DNA of 64,000 nt, from the NCBI GenBank assembly GCA_029449235.1, contig JANATG010000011.1, positions 1,518,001 through 1,582,000 of the forward strand, read 5' to 3'. Within the stretch, counting starts at the first letter, position 1. Each line of letters starts with the position of its first letter. A program made the position numbers and the translations under genes. The notes beneath the pieces are model-generated. The model was not told where the DNA came from. It worked only from the letters and a program-made list of their open reading frames with translations, and did no database searches. Positions 47,356 through 58,683 of the stretch are shown here, piece by piece. This stretch comes from Linnemannia schmuckeri. Its lineage: Eukaryota > Mortierellomycota > Mortierellomycetes > Mortierellales > Mortierellaceae.

Positions 47356-49511
47356 ATGTCAACGCAGATCGCATCACCAACAGCAACACCTGTCACAACA
47401 ACAATCGTGAAGAACGTCGACGATAAGACAAACCAGAAGCGATTCCATGGATTTATTGCAGGAGTCACTTCTGGAGTCACCAAGCTTGTCGTCGGACACC
47501 CCTTTGGTATGACATGATCATCGGCATAAACCACAAGATGTGATCCACGGACTGGTGTCCATTGAAGAGATAATCGTTGTAATCCTTCTTCGGAGCTAAC
47601 ATTTCCGTCAATTGCTTTTTGTCAACCTTGTTAGACACGGTCAAAGTCCGTATGCAGGTATGGGACAAAGGCGAACAGCAAGGAACGATAAACGCCTTAA
47701 CCGGAATTCTTCAGGACAAAGAGAACAATAAAACATTGACCCTCTACGTCTCCCTCTCTTTTCACCAATTTTTTTAACTAACAATATAGGTCTCGGGGTC
47801 TGACCGTTTCAGGGGACCATTGCACTGTCTCATGGAGACCCTAAAGAAGGAAGGACCTCGCGCCCTTTACAAAGGTAAGAGGGCAATAGCATCGAACGTA
47901 CAGCGCCTCTTCTCTCTAAGATAGACAAATCATACGTTTGTGAAGAATCCTCACAAACAAAGGGGAGGCTTTGTTGCATGTTTACTTTACTAAACTGCAT
48001 TGTAATCTGAACAACTTTTTGTACACATAGGTGCAACGCCTCCTTTGGTCGGATGGGCGGTCATGGATAGTGTCATGTAAGCAAAAGATACAAAACCTCA
48101 GCAAATGTCAGCGCACAATACACCCCAGGAAGCATGCATTATTGGAATGCTATCGTTACCAGGGACTGGCAATAGGCAGAAAATTCACGCAGTCAACAAC
48201 GATCAGAAAGTGTTGACCAAAAGTACACTCTGTATTTCCATCGCGGATGATACCTTTCTAGGCTGGGATCATTGTCCAACTACAGGCTGTTGTTGCAAGG
48301 AGGCGATCCTAATGTCAAATTGACACCCTTCTGGAGCGGCGTTGCCGGTATTGGTAAGGAGCAAAACCTACAAGAGTTTACTTGCTAAGAGGTATCAATT
48401 GAGGACTTGTCTTTTGAATTAGAGTCATGACTGGATATTAATGACTTTCTATCACGTTCTTGTTACTCTCCTCAACAGGCGCGGGAGTAACAGTATCGTT
48501 CGTAGCAGCGCCAGTCGAACACATCAAAGCACGTCTTCAAGTTCAATACGACGCAAAAACCAAACTCTACAACGGGCCCATCGATTGCGCACGGCAGCTG
48601 GTACACTACAAACAACCTAGTCCTTCTCGTCTTATCTCTTTGCAGGATTACTTTCTCTCACACTCTGACTGATCGCATGACACAATTTCTCTTTCTTCTT
48701 CGTAGGTGCGGAATAACGGAGTAACAGGACTGTGGAAGGGATTAGTTGCTACGCTCTGGTTCCGGAGCTGGTTCTTCATGTGGTGGAGCAGTTACGAGGT
48801 ACTGATCTCCAATCCTTCTCTTCAAGGGAAACATGTCTGCCTTGAGAAGTCAGGTTATTCAACGCACAGTTAATTGACACCCTTTTTTGATTTGGGGACA
48901 TAGATCTACGCAAAACAGATGCGACAGAGAACCAATATGTCGGAGGCAGCAATCAACTTCTGGGCCGGAGGCTTGGGTGCCAACACCTTCTGGGTCTTTG
49001 CTTTCCCCTGTGGTAAGCTTTGGCAGTCTGACAGATAACATTATGCAATTCTTTTTCTGCTGTGAAGTAAGCAGCTACTCATACCGCGGCCTTTTTTTTT
49101 TTTTTTTTTCCTCATTTTTTTTTCTTGCTTTTTATATAGATGTGGTGAAGAACAAGATTATGACACAACCTGATGTCAAGAACCCGCCCTTCCCGACCAT
49201 CATCAGTTGCTTCAAGCATGTCTACCGGACCGACGGCCTCAAAGGCTTTTACAGAGGTAAAAATAAAAAAGACCACTACTACAGTGTACTATATCACAAT
49301 AATACCCTCTCCCCCCTCCCGTCCCTTTTTTTTTTTTTTTTTTTTTTTTTCTTCCTTGCTTTTTCATGCCCGTAACTAACAGCACAATGCTTACGTTAAC
49401 TGGTTTGACATAGGTTTTCTGCCATGTTTGCTCCGAGCATTCCCAACAAACGCCTGTGCACTCACGTCCTTCGAACTCACCATGCGTTGGCTCCGTCAGA
49501 TCGACGAGTAA
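47356..49511 (+). CDS. Mitochondrial carrier family (SLC25) transporter
   Basis: Ten exons: 47356-47506, 47635-47657, 47790-47874, 48031-48076, 48262-48353, 48479-48600, 48706-48798, 48904-49012, 49140-49256 and 49414-49511. All are in phase and give 311 residues, the family norm. Three carrier repeats each show the P-x-D/E-x-x-K/R signature: HPFDTVKVRM (completed across junction 1), APVEHIKARL and FPCDVVKNKI. Typical second halves follow, such as GLWKGLVATLWFRSWFFMWW and GLKGFYRGFLPCLLRAFPTN. The second repeat's Glu in place of Asp, together with the overall pattern, recalls carnitine/acylcarnitine and Ymc-type carriers, but the substrate cannot be assigned. It acts in the inner mitochondrial membrane. 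Exon 2 is only 23 nt. The gene converges on the Cys-rich surface-protein gene, 311 bp from stop to stop. Confidence 0.93.
49326..49350. repeat. T25 tract in the last intron of the carrier gene
   Basis: 25 consecutive T's on the sense strand within intron 49257-49413, about 60 bases before the acceptor. Confidence 0.85.
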
Positions 49512-49822
49512 TCCAAGGAATAATAGCAACAAGATATACCCCTCATATTTTTGACCAAACAAAAACAACACCCCACTCTACCCACCAGCAAAGCTAACAA
49601 GTTACATAAAGCCTTTTTATTAGATATTGCAGAATAAAGACGAAAGCGAAAGAAAGATGGAAGATTAAGAGTCGATTTCTTGGTGATGGGGAGGTAACAA
49701 AGAACTATGATTTGTATTGTTATGAATATGAGTTGGTGTCGAAAAAAATAAAAGCAGATGGTATGAAATATACTATGGTTGTGAAAAGGTGCAATGAAGA
49801 ATACTAACAAGAGAAGGAGGTG
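49512..49822. other. Convergent 3' region
   Basis: Shared terminal region of the carrier (+) and surface-protein (-) genes. AT-rich, with AATAAA-like sequences on both strands. No gene. Confidence 0.5.
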
Positions 49823-51145
49823 TTAACGACGGACGCCCTCGGCAGAGAACAACTCCGCCGCACGACGTCTCCGAGCATTCTCAGGACTCTCTCCACCCTG
49901 CAGAGCACCCTCCGAAGACTCGTCCTGGCTGTTATACCCACTTCCAGCTCCAGCAGCAACACGGAGTCCAGAAATCGACCCTCTCTCAGATCCACTGTTC
50001 CGACGCGGTTCCCGATCAAAGCTGGGTCTCGTAAACTCGTCCCTATACGACTGCATGTTGGCCCGGGGTGGGGTCATAGACCGACGCTGCGTGAAATCGT
50101 CACGATCATTCCTGTACCGATCTCGTGCACGTGGGGGTTCCAATTCGCCCTCGTCGTCCTCGATTACGGCCTTGTCGTTGTACAAGAGATGGTCGTTCGA
50201 AATTAGGTCCGAGGTGTACTCGCTGCTCCTTTTCTGACCCTGGTTGGCATCCCATTCCTTGTTATTAGGGCGAAGAGATTGTGGGAATTGGTCCGAGGGA
50301 CGGGGATCACCCAGGGGTCGTTGAATACCTCCTGCAGCAGAAGCGACGGCAGCGACGGCGGAGGGCGACATGGGGACGGGCGGGGGAATATAGTTGCTGT
50401 GCTGCAGGTTACTCATTGCCATCGAGTCGTCACCGTTCTGTCCTGAGCCATAGTAGTTCTGTTGATCGTAATCCGAGTAGCCACCGTTTCCTCCTCCACT
50501 CGAGGGATATTCATCGTGCTGGTAGTTGTTGAAGGTACTGAATCCAGCCTGGTTGTTGGTCGGTTCATAACTTCCCGAAGCATTCGCTGCAGTATAAGGT
50601 CGCTCAAAGATACTATTCTTGCTCCTCCTTCCCCCACCCCTCGTCCTCCAGAAGAAAAACGCACCCACACCAGCGACAACCAACAATCCAATCACAATTC
50701 CCGCAATCGCCCCTCCACTTAGTCCACCTCCCTCCTTCCTATCACTCCCGCCACTGGTAGGAGGCCTATAAGGGATAGGGTTCGCCGTAAAGTCGAATCC
50801 ATAAGCTTTACAGTTATTCGTCCAGTTGATCTGGGTATCGATGGCTGGTGAGTTCTTGCCCTGAGAGGTAACACAGCCAAGACAGGACGAGAGGGCGTTA
50901 AAGAACTGGGAGTTGCATTCGCAGGAGCCTAGGTCGGGGGTGACAGTGTAGGTGAAATCCTGTTGGAGGGAGCTGTTGGAGGCTCCGCCGCCGCAGGGGT
51001 TGAGCAGAGTGACGACGGATGAGCAGCCGATTGTGGAGCAGGTTTCCATGACGGGATCTGCTTGAGCGTTGACGGTGGGGGTGTTGTGCGCGGCGAGGAT
51101 GGCGATGAGGGCCGGGATGAAGGCGGCTAGAGTGGATCGCCTCAT
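49823..51145 (-). CDS. Single-pass cell-surface protein with Cys-rich ectodomain
   Basis: A single exon of 440 residues. A signal peptide (STLAAFIPALIAILAAHNTP) is followed by an ectodomain of about 120 residues with eight cysteines in the order ETC, IGC, NPC, GSCEC, SSCLGC and NNC. N-glycosylation sequons such as NSS and NWT are present. One transmembrane helix lies near residues 145-170 (GGAIAGIVIGLLVVAGVGAF), followed by a basic stop-transfer run (WRTRGGGRRSK). The cytosolic tail of about 265 residues is disordered, rich in Ser, Gly, Tyr, Asn and Pro, with many basic Ser sites. The layout is that of fungal wall or surface sensors, but the cysteine spacing is neither a WSC domain nor a clear CFEM domain. 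Family and ligand are unknown. Confidence 0.85.
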   Translation of the reverse strand: MRRSTLAAFIPALIAILAAHNTPTVNAQADPVMETCSTIGCSSVVTLLNPCGGGASNSSLQQDFTYTVTPDLGSCECNSQFFNALSSCLGCVTSQGKNSPAIDTQINWTNNCKAYGFDFTANPIPYRPPTSGGSDRKEGGGLSGGAIAGIVIGLLVVAGVGAFFFWRTRGGGRRSKNSIFERPYTAANASGSYEPTNNQAGFSTFNNYQHDEYPSSGGGNGGYSDYDQQNYYGSGQNGDDSMAMSNLQHSNYIPPPVPMSPSAVAAVASAAGGIQRPLGDPRPSDQFPQSLRPNNKEWDANQGQKRSSEYTSDLISNDHLLYNDKAVIEDDEGELEPPRARDRYRNDRDDFTQRRSMTPPRANMQSYRDEFTRPSFDREPRRNSGSERGSISGLRVAAGAGSGYNSQDESSEGALQGGESPENARRRRAAELFSAEGVRR

Positions 51146-51623
51146 TGTTGTGTAGTTGTTCCTGTCTTGAAGTTGTGAATGAGAGTCGACTCAGGTGAGT
51201 TGGTGAGTTGTGGGTGTGCGGGTGACTAAAATAAAGGGGAGGGAGGAGTGTCAGAGGGGAAGAGGGTGAGAGAAGAGAAAGAAAGAAAAGAGAGAGAAAG
51301 AGGTGGAAGTGAGAAAGAAAAAAGAAACACGGAAGAGGGAGTGGGAAGGGTCTGTCAACAAACAATGTTGTCAACGAATCCCACACCAACGTTGTTCTTT
51401 TTCTTTTTCTTTTTCTTTTTCTTTGTGGTCAAAACACTCGACCGAAACACTATGGCACCTTCTGTGGACTCGTATCTACCCTCGTTGTTGTTGCTTTGCC
51501 AAGGATAAAAAAAGAACAAAGACTCCGCTTCTCTCTATTTTTCTCGAACAGGGGGAGAACTGACGAATGTCCTCAACAAAGGACGTTCCTGCTAGCACGC
51601 GTGTGCACATCATAACATCATCG

Positions 51624-51656
<33 letters not shown>

Positions 51657-52190
51657 CGTTGTCGTCTTTCTTCCACCTTTTCTAAAGAAAGTGGCACGAC
51701 ACTTGTCAGGGAGTCTGCCCATGGGTAGAAAACCAAAAAAAAATACTCCTGCACTGCTCAAAAGTAGAAAAAAACAAACAAACAAAGAGTAACGATGATG
51801 ATAGCGCACAAACACACAAAGAAGAATCCTATTTTTAGCAAGCACGAGGGGACATGGACATGGATAACATAGCCATAGTGCCCAAACGCACAAGGAGAAC
51901 CCTGAATGAACGATGGACACTAGTCCGAAAGGAACACATTCATAAATAGAAAAGACGTTTTTTTTATGGTGTACACACATCCGTCTCTTTTTTTTCATAT
52001 GCTCGTTGGGCTTTTGGGATAGGGCGGCAAATTGTTCATTAATAACAAGGAAGGGCAAAAGCTGGCGTCAATATACAGAGAGAGGAATAGTTTGCTCCGC
52101 ACTCCATCTACTGGCCATCTCTCCTCGACACACACAGCGGCTCTGACGATCTCCCTTTCTTTTCTTCTGGCACTACGCCACAGCTTCCCT
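51146..52190. other. Intergenic region with T31 tract
   Basis: Upstream of the surface-protein gene the plus strand is purine-rich (51240-51340). It then carries (TTTTTC)n at 51395-51425 and T31 at 51626-51656. No gene supported. Confidence 0.55.
51626..51656. repeat. T31 homopolymer tract
   Basis: 31 consecutive T's on the plus strand in an intergenic region. Confidence 0.9.
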
Positions 52191-54731
52191 CTACGAAGGA
52201 GGAGGAGACAACTTCAAGAGCTCACCGCACCGCTCCCGCAAAACATTCTTCTGAATCTTGCCCGAGGGCGTCAACGGCAACTCAACATCCTCCTTGAAAA
52301 CCAAATACCGAGGCACCTTGTAATGCGCCAACCTCTCCCTACAGAACGTCTGAATCTCCTTCAGCGTCACATTCTTATGCCCAGCCTTGGTCGACACCCA
52401 CGCACAGACTTCCTCGCCAAACTTGGGGTCAGGCACACCGATCACAGAGACATTCTGGACACCCTCCATTTGGAAGATACAGTTCTCAACTTCGACGGGT
52501 GAGACTTTTTCGCCTCCACGACTGATCTGGTCCTTGCACCGGCCCACGATTCTGCAGAAACCTCGGCCGTCGATGACTGCCAGGTCTCCCGTATGCATCC
52601 AGCCTCCCTCATCAATCACGTCCTTGGTCTGAGACTCGGACTTCCAGTATCCGCCTTCCATGACCGCGTAGCCTCTTGTGCACAATTCTCCTGACGTGTT
52701 GATAGGCAACGTTTCGCCCGTCAACGGATCAATTACTATTCAAGACGAAAGAAAGAGGGGCATCATTAGTACAAACACTCCTCGCTACTCAAAATATTGT
52801 CAACTCTAATAAACCCTTGCAAGTTACCTTTGGCTTCCATGTGGGGCATGATACGACCAACAGTCTCGCACCGGTCCTTGAGTTCATCCGTCGTAAGAGT
52901 CATGAAAGAAACCGGTGAAGTCTCGGTCATTCCATAACTGATCGTCAACTCGTTCAAGTGCATCTTTGTCTGTACATTCTTCATAACCTCAATCGGAACC
53001 GACGAGCCCGCTGCAATACCCGTCCTCAACGACGACAGGTCGTACTGTGCGAAATTCGGGTGGTTCATCTCTTCCAGAAACATTGTTGGCACTCCATGAA
53101 GGGCGGTTGCTCGTTCCTCGTGAACTGCGCGCAAGGTTGCGTCGGCGTCAAAGGATTGCGAGGGGAAGATGATGCCCGCACCGTGGGTCACAGCTGCTAA
53201 ACTGGCGAGGACGAGACCGAAGCAGTGGAAGAGTGGGACGGGACAACACAGGAGATCTTTCTCGGTGAGGCGCATGTAGTCTCCAATGTGAAGACCATTG
53301 TTCAACAAGTTCCTGTGGCTCAATGACACGCCTCTATATTCCCACGGAAAAAAGAAAAAAAAAATAAAAGACGGGGAGAGGAGTGAATATCGATATGAAT
53401 TCCGTATTAGGACAACATGCATGTATGTTCCGTTCCCCATTATTATTATTTTTTCCATCTAGGAGCTTACTTAGGAAGGCCAGTGGTGCCACTAGTGAAC
53501 TGGAGGTTGATCACATCCCGGTTGCTAATAGTCAGCCTCTCCTTATGAAGAGCGCCATCAATCGCAAGGTCCGGGTTCCCGAACAGCAGATCCCGGTAGT
53601 TGGTCAATCCCTTCATTCTGGCCGTCTCCGGCATCTGAGCCCCATTGTCATACACAATAACCTGGCGCAAAGAGGGCAACGTCTGAGTCGACAGTTGGTT
53701 AGGTAATTGAAACTCCAACTCGGGGATGAGGTCGAGGAGCATTTTGCTGTAGTTAGAGCTCTTCAGTCCGGGGACAAAGACCAACGATTTACAATCAACC
53801 AATGCCAACGTCTGCAGCAGCTCTTGTTGTCGGTAACTATTTTGTTTTTTTATGTGGAAGGAGCAAGGTTTAGAATCGAGTCAGGGTAATATTTTTTGTG
53901 GAGGAGGAAGAACAATGAGCAGGTGGGGTCATGTCATGGGAGCAAAATGTAAACCAACGGTTAAACTATGTTCACCGATGAACCTTACGCAGGGTTTAAA
54001 GTGACGAGGATGATGCCCGACTTGGCCGTCGCATACTGCAGCGTCGCCCATCCGCTGTTGTTCGGCATCCAGACACTACGAAGTAGTAAACATCACCAAG
54101 AAGAAGAGGTAAAGAGAAGAGACAATTATCGTCAGGATGGGTTCACAGAAAAGGGGCTAATTGATGCATACATCCACACCACACCATTGTCAGTAGCAGC
54201 CATCAATTTCTTCATCATTCTCATCCTCCTTACTTCTCATGCGATAAGAACAGAAAAGTGTAAGAAAATGCCCGATCCATCTCCGTGAAAAATGCAACAT
54301 GCAACCAAGAATCAAACACCAAGAATTAAACACCAAGAACCAAGAACCAAAAACAAGGATACATACGCTAGGCGATCGCCTTTCCGGAGTCCAGAATCAT
54401 ACAGCCCCCTACACAACCGATCCACCTCCTCCCCAAACTGTCGAAAAGTCCAATGCAAATTATCCTCATGTTTGACCACTAGTCCGGGCCGGTCACCATG
54501 TTGGGTAATGATATTGTCCCAGAATTGGCCCAATGTGTCTTCGGACAATGGTCTGGTGTTGACGGTTTCGCCTTGGACGAATGCGAGAGGATCTTGGAGG
54601 GGCTGAGGGATTGCCGAAAGGAGGCGTCTGGCATTGAGGGTTGTGGTTGTGTTGGAGGTGTTGAGCCAAGGGCGCTTCAAGACGAGGCCGGAGGTGGTAG
54701 TGCGCCAGAGGGGTTTGCTGTGCCTGAACAT
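52191..54731 (-). CDS. Acyl-CoA synthetase (AMP-forming, ACSF2-like), probably mitochondrial
   Basis: Exons on the minus strand: 54731-54367, 54075-53989, 53836-53471, 53333-52828 and 52735-52191, in phase, 622 residues. The chosen Met begins an Arg/Ser/Thr-rich, acid-poor leader (MFRHSKPLWRTTTSGLVLKR) typical of mitochondrial import. The frame is open further upstream but encodes a low-complexity string. The ANL superfamily motifs are complete: P-loop TSGTTGLPKGVSLSH across junction 3, ISYGMTETSPVSF (A5), GGWMHTGDLAVID (A7), GRCKDQISRGGEKVSP (A8) and PLTPSGKIQKNVLR with the catalytic lysine (A10). The reaction activates a fatty acid to its acyl-CoA through an acyl-AMP. Chain length is unknown. 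ACSF2-like medium-chain synthetases are the closest match I can name. Confidence 0.9.
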
Positions 54732-55490
54732 GAGGAAGCGGAGATGTCTTGAGTTTAAGAAAAGGTGGAGGTTGAATGACTGAGAGGGGTAGTGAATGAG
54801 TGGAGAACAAGAGAGGGTATAAAAGAAAAGAATGGAGAGTTTGAATAGAAGAGTGGGGAGTGAAAAGAGTGGAGAGTGGAGAGGGTGGTGTGAACAAAGA
54901 AAGAGAAGAAAAAGAAAAGAAAAGAAAAGGCAGAAAGAGGATAGATGGTGTGAAATATCATTCACCCACAGGAGGGCGTGAGAGTTCTCATTCGAGAGTG
55001 CAAGTAAGCTGAGAAATGCTCTCAGTTTGTTTGTTTGCCCAACGGACCCTTTCGGTCCAATTGAACAATCTCCTTCCTACCCCAAGGGGGCAATGGTTCA
55101 CATGTACACACATACTTTCTTCCCTTCGCTCCATCCTCTGCTCTCCCACGCAAACAAGCTGGCGAAAAAACAACAAAAAAACATGGCCTGACTTGATCTC
55201 TTCTTCCCATCCATTGTTCGCTTTCGCTAACAAACATCTGTTCATCAAATTTAATTCACGCCTTATCTGACAATGAAAAAGCAAAGGTCAACTGGATAAT
55301 TGGTGTCTACTCCGCTTCTCTTTTTTACAATGGTCAATGGGTCTAAAGTTACTCCTACTTTCTTTATCAGTCTGTCTATGGTATTAATGGGTGACGGAGC
55401 AGGTGGCACTATGCTTTTCTGTTAAAAAAAATATCAAAAAAAATCTACACTTGGAAAATAACGAAGCCGGTCGATGGTCATAAAAGTTGA
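54732..55490. other. Intergenic region upstream of the acyl-CoA synthetase
   Basis: 54780-54960 is GA-rich on the plus strand, so the synthetase leader is CT-rich. The rest is mixed, and 55260-55490 is AT-rich downstream of the GNAT gene. No gene supported. Confidence 0.5.
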
Positions 55491-56351
55491 TCAGTTCAAG
55501 GGCTCACCCCGAGCAATCCCCTCGGGCAAAGCCTTCCCCTCTCGCTTGCGTCCCTCAACAACACGCTCCAACCTCCACTGCAAACCCTCTCTCCCCTTCT
55601 CTCTTCCCTCAACCTCCCCACTCAAATCCCCAGGCACAACTTCCAACGCCACCCTACCATCCCTAGTATCCTCAGCCCGCCCAAACCACTCATCATCCGT
55701 CATCGCATAATAATATGTATGTCTCCAAGTCCCATCCGCATGGATCATATGCTTCTTAAACAGCCCTTCCTCTCGGAACCCCAACTTCTTGGCCGCCTTC
55801 TGACTCGCAATGTTCTCATGGTGGGTCTTCCATTGCACACGACCGGCTTGAAGTTTCTCAAATGAGAAGCGGAGGAGGGCATAGGTGGTTTCGACCATAA
55901 CAAAGGTGCCCTGGACGGAGGGATGGAACCAGATCGCCCCAACTTCAAATCGACGGAAGGGAAGGATGATGTCTAAGAGACAGATTGATCCGCACAGGAC
56001 CCACTTCCTCTCCTCCTTGTCCTTGCCATTGACCTCGGTACCAGATGTAGCGGGGGTTGTAGGGGCAGCGACGTAGACGGTCCAGTTGAAGAATTCTGAG
56101 CTCTTACAGAACTTTTCCTGTTCCCCGTAAAAACTCTGGTAGTTGGCATGACTGCCCTTAGGGAAGTATTTGAAGAGCTCGGTATGGTTCTTGTAGACCT
56201 CCCAGAGTAACGGTGCATCGCGTTCGAGATGGAGGGGTCGCATCTGAATCTGATCAGTCTCGATCACGAATCCGTTCATCTGACCCAGACTCCGTTGGGA
56301 GTACTCTGTGGCGGGGAGTTGTGTGTATTTGATCTGTTTTGGTGACGCCAT
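55491..56351 (-). CDS. GNAT-family N-acetyltransferase (RimJ/RimL type)
   Basis: A single exon of 286 residues starting MASPKQIKYTQLPATEYS. The RimJ/RimL-like fold shows an N-terminal strand block (FVIETDQIQMRPLHLERDAP), a central WVLCGSICLLDI, the acetyl-CoA region (FEVGAIWFHPSVQGTFVMVE) and RVQWKTHHENIASQKAAKKL with GFREEGLFKKHMI. A Gly/Thr/Lys-rich insert (TPATSGTEVNGKDKEER) sits in the domain, and a charged tail of about 70 residues follows it. The family transfers acetyl groups to protein N-termini or small amines. The target is unknown. It is on the same strand as its neighbours, 412 bp from the dioxygenase stop. Confidence 0.9.
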   Translation of the reverse strand: MASPKQIKYTQLPATEYSQRSLGQMNGFVIETDQIQMRPLHLERDAPLLWEVYKNHTELFKYFPKGSHANYQSFYGEQEKFCKSSEFFNWTVYVAAPTTPATSGTEVNGKDKEERKWVLCGSICLLDIILPFRRFEVGAIWFHPSVQGTFVMVETTYALLRFSFEKLQAGRVQWKTHHENIASQKAAKKLGFREEGLFKKHMIHADGTWRHTYYYAMTDDEWFGRAEDTRDGRVALEVVPGDLSGEVEGREKGREGLQWRLERVVEGRKREGKALPEGIARGEPLN

Positions 56352-56763
56352 CGTTGGTTGCTGATTGTTGGTTGTTGATGGGTGTCGTTGAAGTTAATGA
56401 GTGTTGGATGAAGAAAGAAGAAAAGTAGAAAAGTGAAAGGGAAGTTGCGGTTTATATGTATATGGAAGGAGAATGCGGATGAAGGTACCGATCATGAATT
56501 TCTCTGCCTTCCCATTGGACGTGTCCTGACGCCGCCAATTTCTTAATTTTATGACACATCCATCCATCATCCAACCCACACTCACAATTCACCCACATAC
56601 ATCAACATACCACATACAAAAAAAGAAGCAAAACGGCCATTGTCGCGCCAAGAGACTTTTTTATTCTCTGTTGCGCAGTCAATCAGAAAAAAAAAAAAAA
56701 AAAATAGAAGAAACGCCTATCAACAATCATTCATCTATCGCGTCGTCCGCCAAGGGGTATCGA
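56352..56763. other. Intergenic region
   Basis: 412 bases containing the acetyltransferase promoter and the dioxygenase 3' end. An A18 run lies at 56687-56704. No gene. Confidence 0.5.
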
Positions 56764-57967
56764 TTAGGCAGCCTCGCCAAAGGAGTAGGCACTCATGGAC
56801 ATGCTCAACATAAACGCCTTGTGCAAAACTTTGCCCTCATCCCCACCAGCAGCACCAATCGCCACATGGAACGGCAATAAGTGATCCAACGACGGGTGTG
56901 CCGATCGCAAGTACTTGGATTCCGCCATATCCTTCACCGCCACCCTCTCGCGCTCCTCCTCCGTCTAGTAGCAGCATCGACAGAAAAAGTCAAATAGAAT
57001 AGCAAAATGTGAGTCAACGCGCACTCATTTTCCTTCTTCGACCGGATATATACCCGACACGTCAACATATCAATTAACAAGACAAAAAAAAAAAGCTACC
57101 TTGGCGAGGGCAATCTGGTCCAAAAGCCCATCAAAAGGCGCAACATAGGGTGCAACTTGCATCTTGCCCACCCCTTGGCTGGTTCTCATATAGGCTCCAA
57201 TATCCCGCAAGTTATGGACAGCAGTACCACTAGCAACAATCAACACCCCCTCATCTCTCAACTGTCCCAACACCTTGCCCAGTCGAATATGGTATTCAAA
57301 CACTTCCTCATCCGGTTGGTGTCTCATCTCTGCGAGCGACATTTGAACAATGGGGATCTGGGGTGTGGGAAGGATCCGGAGGAAGGGCACCCAGACTCCA
57401 TGGTCTACACCGCGTTTTGTCTCAGCCTCTGCCGGGATCCCTGCCTTAAAATTATCATAAAAAAAAATAGATTTCAACTTGTCAGTCCAAGTCGTTCTCT
57501 CTATTCCTCTCATACTGTCCATTGCCCATGAGCGATAATTACCTTCCCAAGGATCTCAAGGACTCGATTAGCGAGCTTAGGGCTTCCCTTGGAAGGATAC
57601 TTCATCTTGTACAACTCATCTGGGAATCCATAGAAATCATAATAAAGCTCATTCGTCTCGGATGTCCGGACTTTGACCACTCCACGTTCGCCCTCCCAAT
57701 GTCCTGAAAGCACCAAGATCGAAGTTGGTTTGTTGGGACCCGAGAAGGATTCCCATTTCTTGCCAAGGGCGTCAAAAAAGTCAGCTGTGGCGGATTTTTC
57801 TACTGCCTGGTTTGGGCCTATTATCGATATTTTTCAGTGGAAGGGTGAATGAGCATACGGAATCATCAAGTAAAAGAAATTCGACATTTTTCTTTTGTTA
57901 ACACATTGCACTTGTTTTTACCAGCGTGGGAAATAAAGTAAACGGGAAGTCTGTCTGCAACGGTCAT
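56764..57967 (-). CDS. DODA-type extradiol aromatic ring-cleavage dioxygenase (LigB superfamily)
   Basis: Exons on the minus strand: 57967-57922, 57817-57543, 57444-57100 and 56964-56764, in phase, 288 residues, close to the family's usual length. The protein begins MTVADRLPVYFISHA. The family histidines are in place: His14 in FISHAG (split by junction 1), His55 in VLSGHWEG, His122 in GVDHGVWVP, His184 in ASGTAVHNL and His250 in SLDHLLPFHV. These match the metal and catalytic positions of 4,5-DOPA extradiol dioxygenases such as bacterial YgiD and plant DODA. The enzyme likely opens catechol rings. The physiological substrate in this fungus is unknown. A TTTTTTTTTTACAG acceptor-like sequence directly before the ATG hints at an intron in the 5' UTR. 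Confidence 0.93.
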
Positions 57968-58683
57968 TGCTGTAAAAAAAAAAGTATGTGTTGTCTGGTA
58001 TGTGAAGAAAGATTGAAAAAGAAAACTGTAGTTGTTAAAGAAACAAGAAAAAAAGCAAGCTGTCCTTTTGTAATGTTCTTCCGACCAATTAATCAGCGTT
58101 GACAAAGCAAAACCTTGGGTGGCGTCTCGTTTTTGCGTGGCTGAGCATTCCCGGTTGACTGACCCATTCATCGCTTTGTCAAAGAAGACAAGAAAGAGTA
58201 TATAAGGGCCAAATGGCGACACCAAGAACCAGTGTGGTGCCGTCAGACTACCTCCCCACCATGTTTGAAGCTCTCAATCAATTACAATTTGGCAGTAAAA
58301 GCAAAAGTATTGTGCGATGGTACCCATTTCTGGAAAACATTGCCCTTGTGGATGTCCGTTCTTTCCTTCTAATCTTTTCTTTCCGTCCTTGTCCAATCAT
58401 GATAATATCCATAGGATTTGTATTTGTGGGTGGTTTTATTAAAATGTTTTTGAAAGGGGTTTTTATGTTTTTTTTTGATTGTTAGATCATCAAAATGGAC
58501 TCTTTTGTCTAGATGGGTGTTTCTTCTTCCAAGGTATTGCCATCCTTATCTCAAGCAAAGCGCTGTGACATCCAAGAATAATACACTCTGAGTGAGTATT
58601 AAGAAAAAAAAAAAAGGGGGGGGGGGAAGACAGAGAAAACAAAAAGCAGGCTGTGTTGCAAAAAAATCGTTCACAGCGAACAA
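57968..58683. other. Intergenic region upstream of the dioxygenase
   Basis: A short open frame at 58213-58485 (+) follows a TATATAAG at 58199-58206 by only a few bases. The spacing is too tight for a promoter and the frame lacks coding support. A12 then G11 runs lie at 58604-58626. No gene called. Confidence 0.45.

Noticed and set aside
58213..58485. 90-codon plus-strand frame after a TATATAAG
   Set aside because: The TATA-like element is about 7 bases from the ATG, too close for a promoter. The product turns low-complexity after codon 48.
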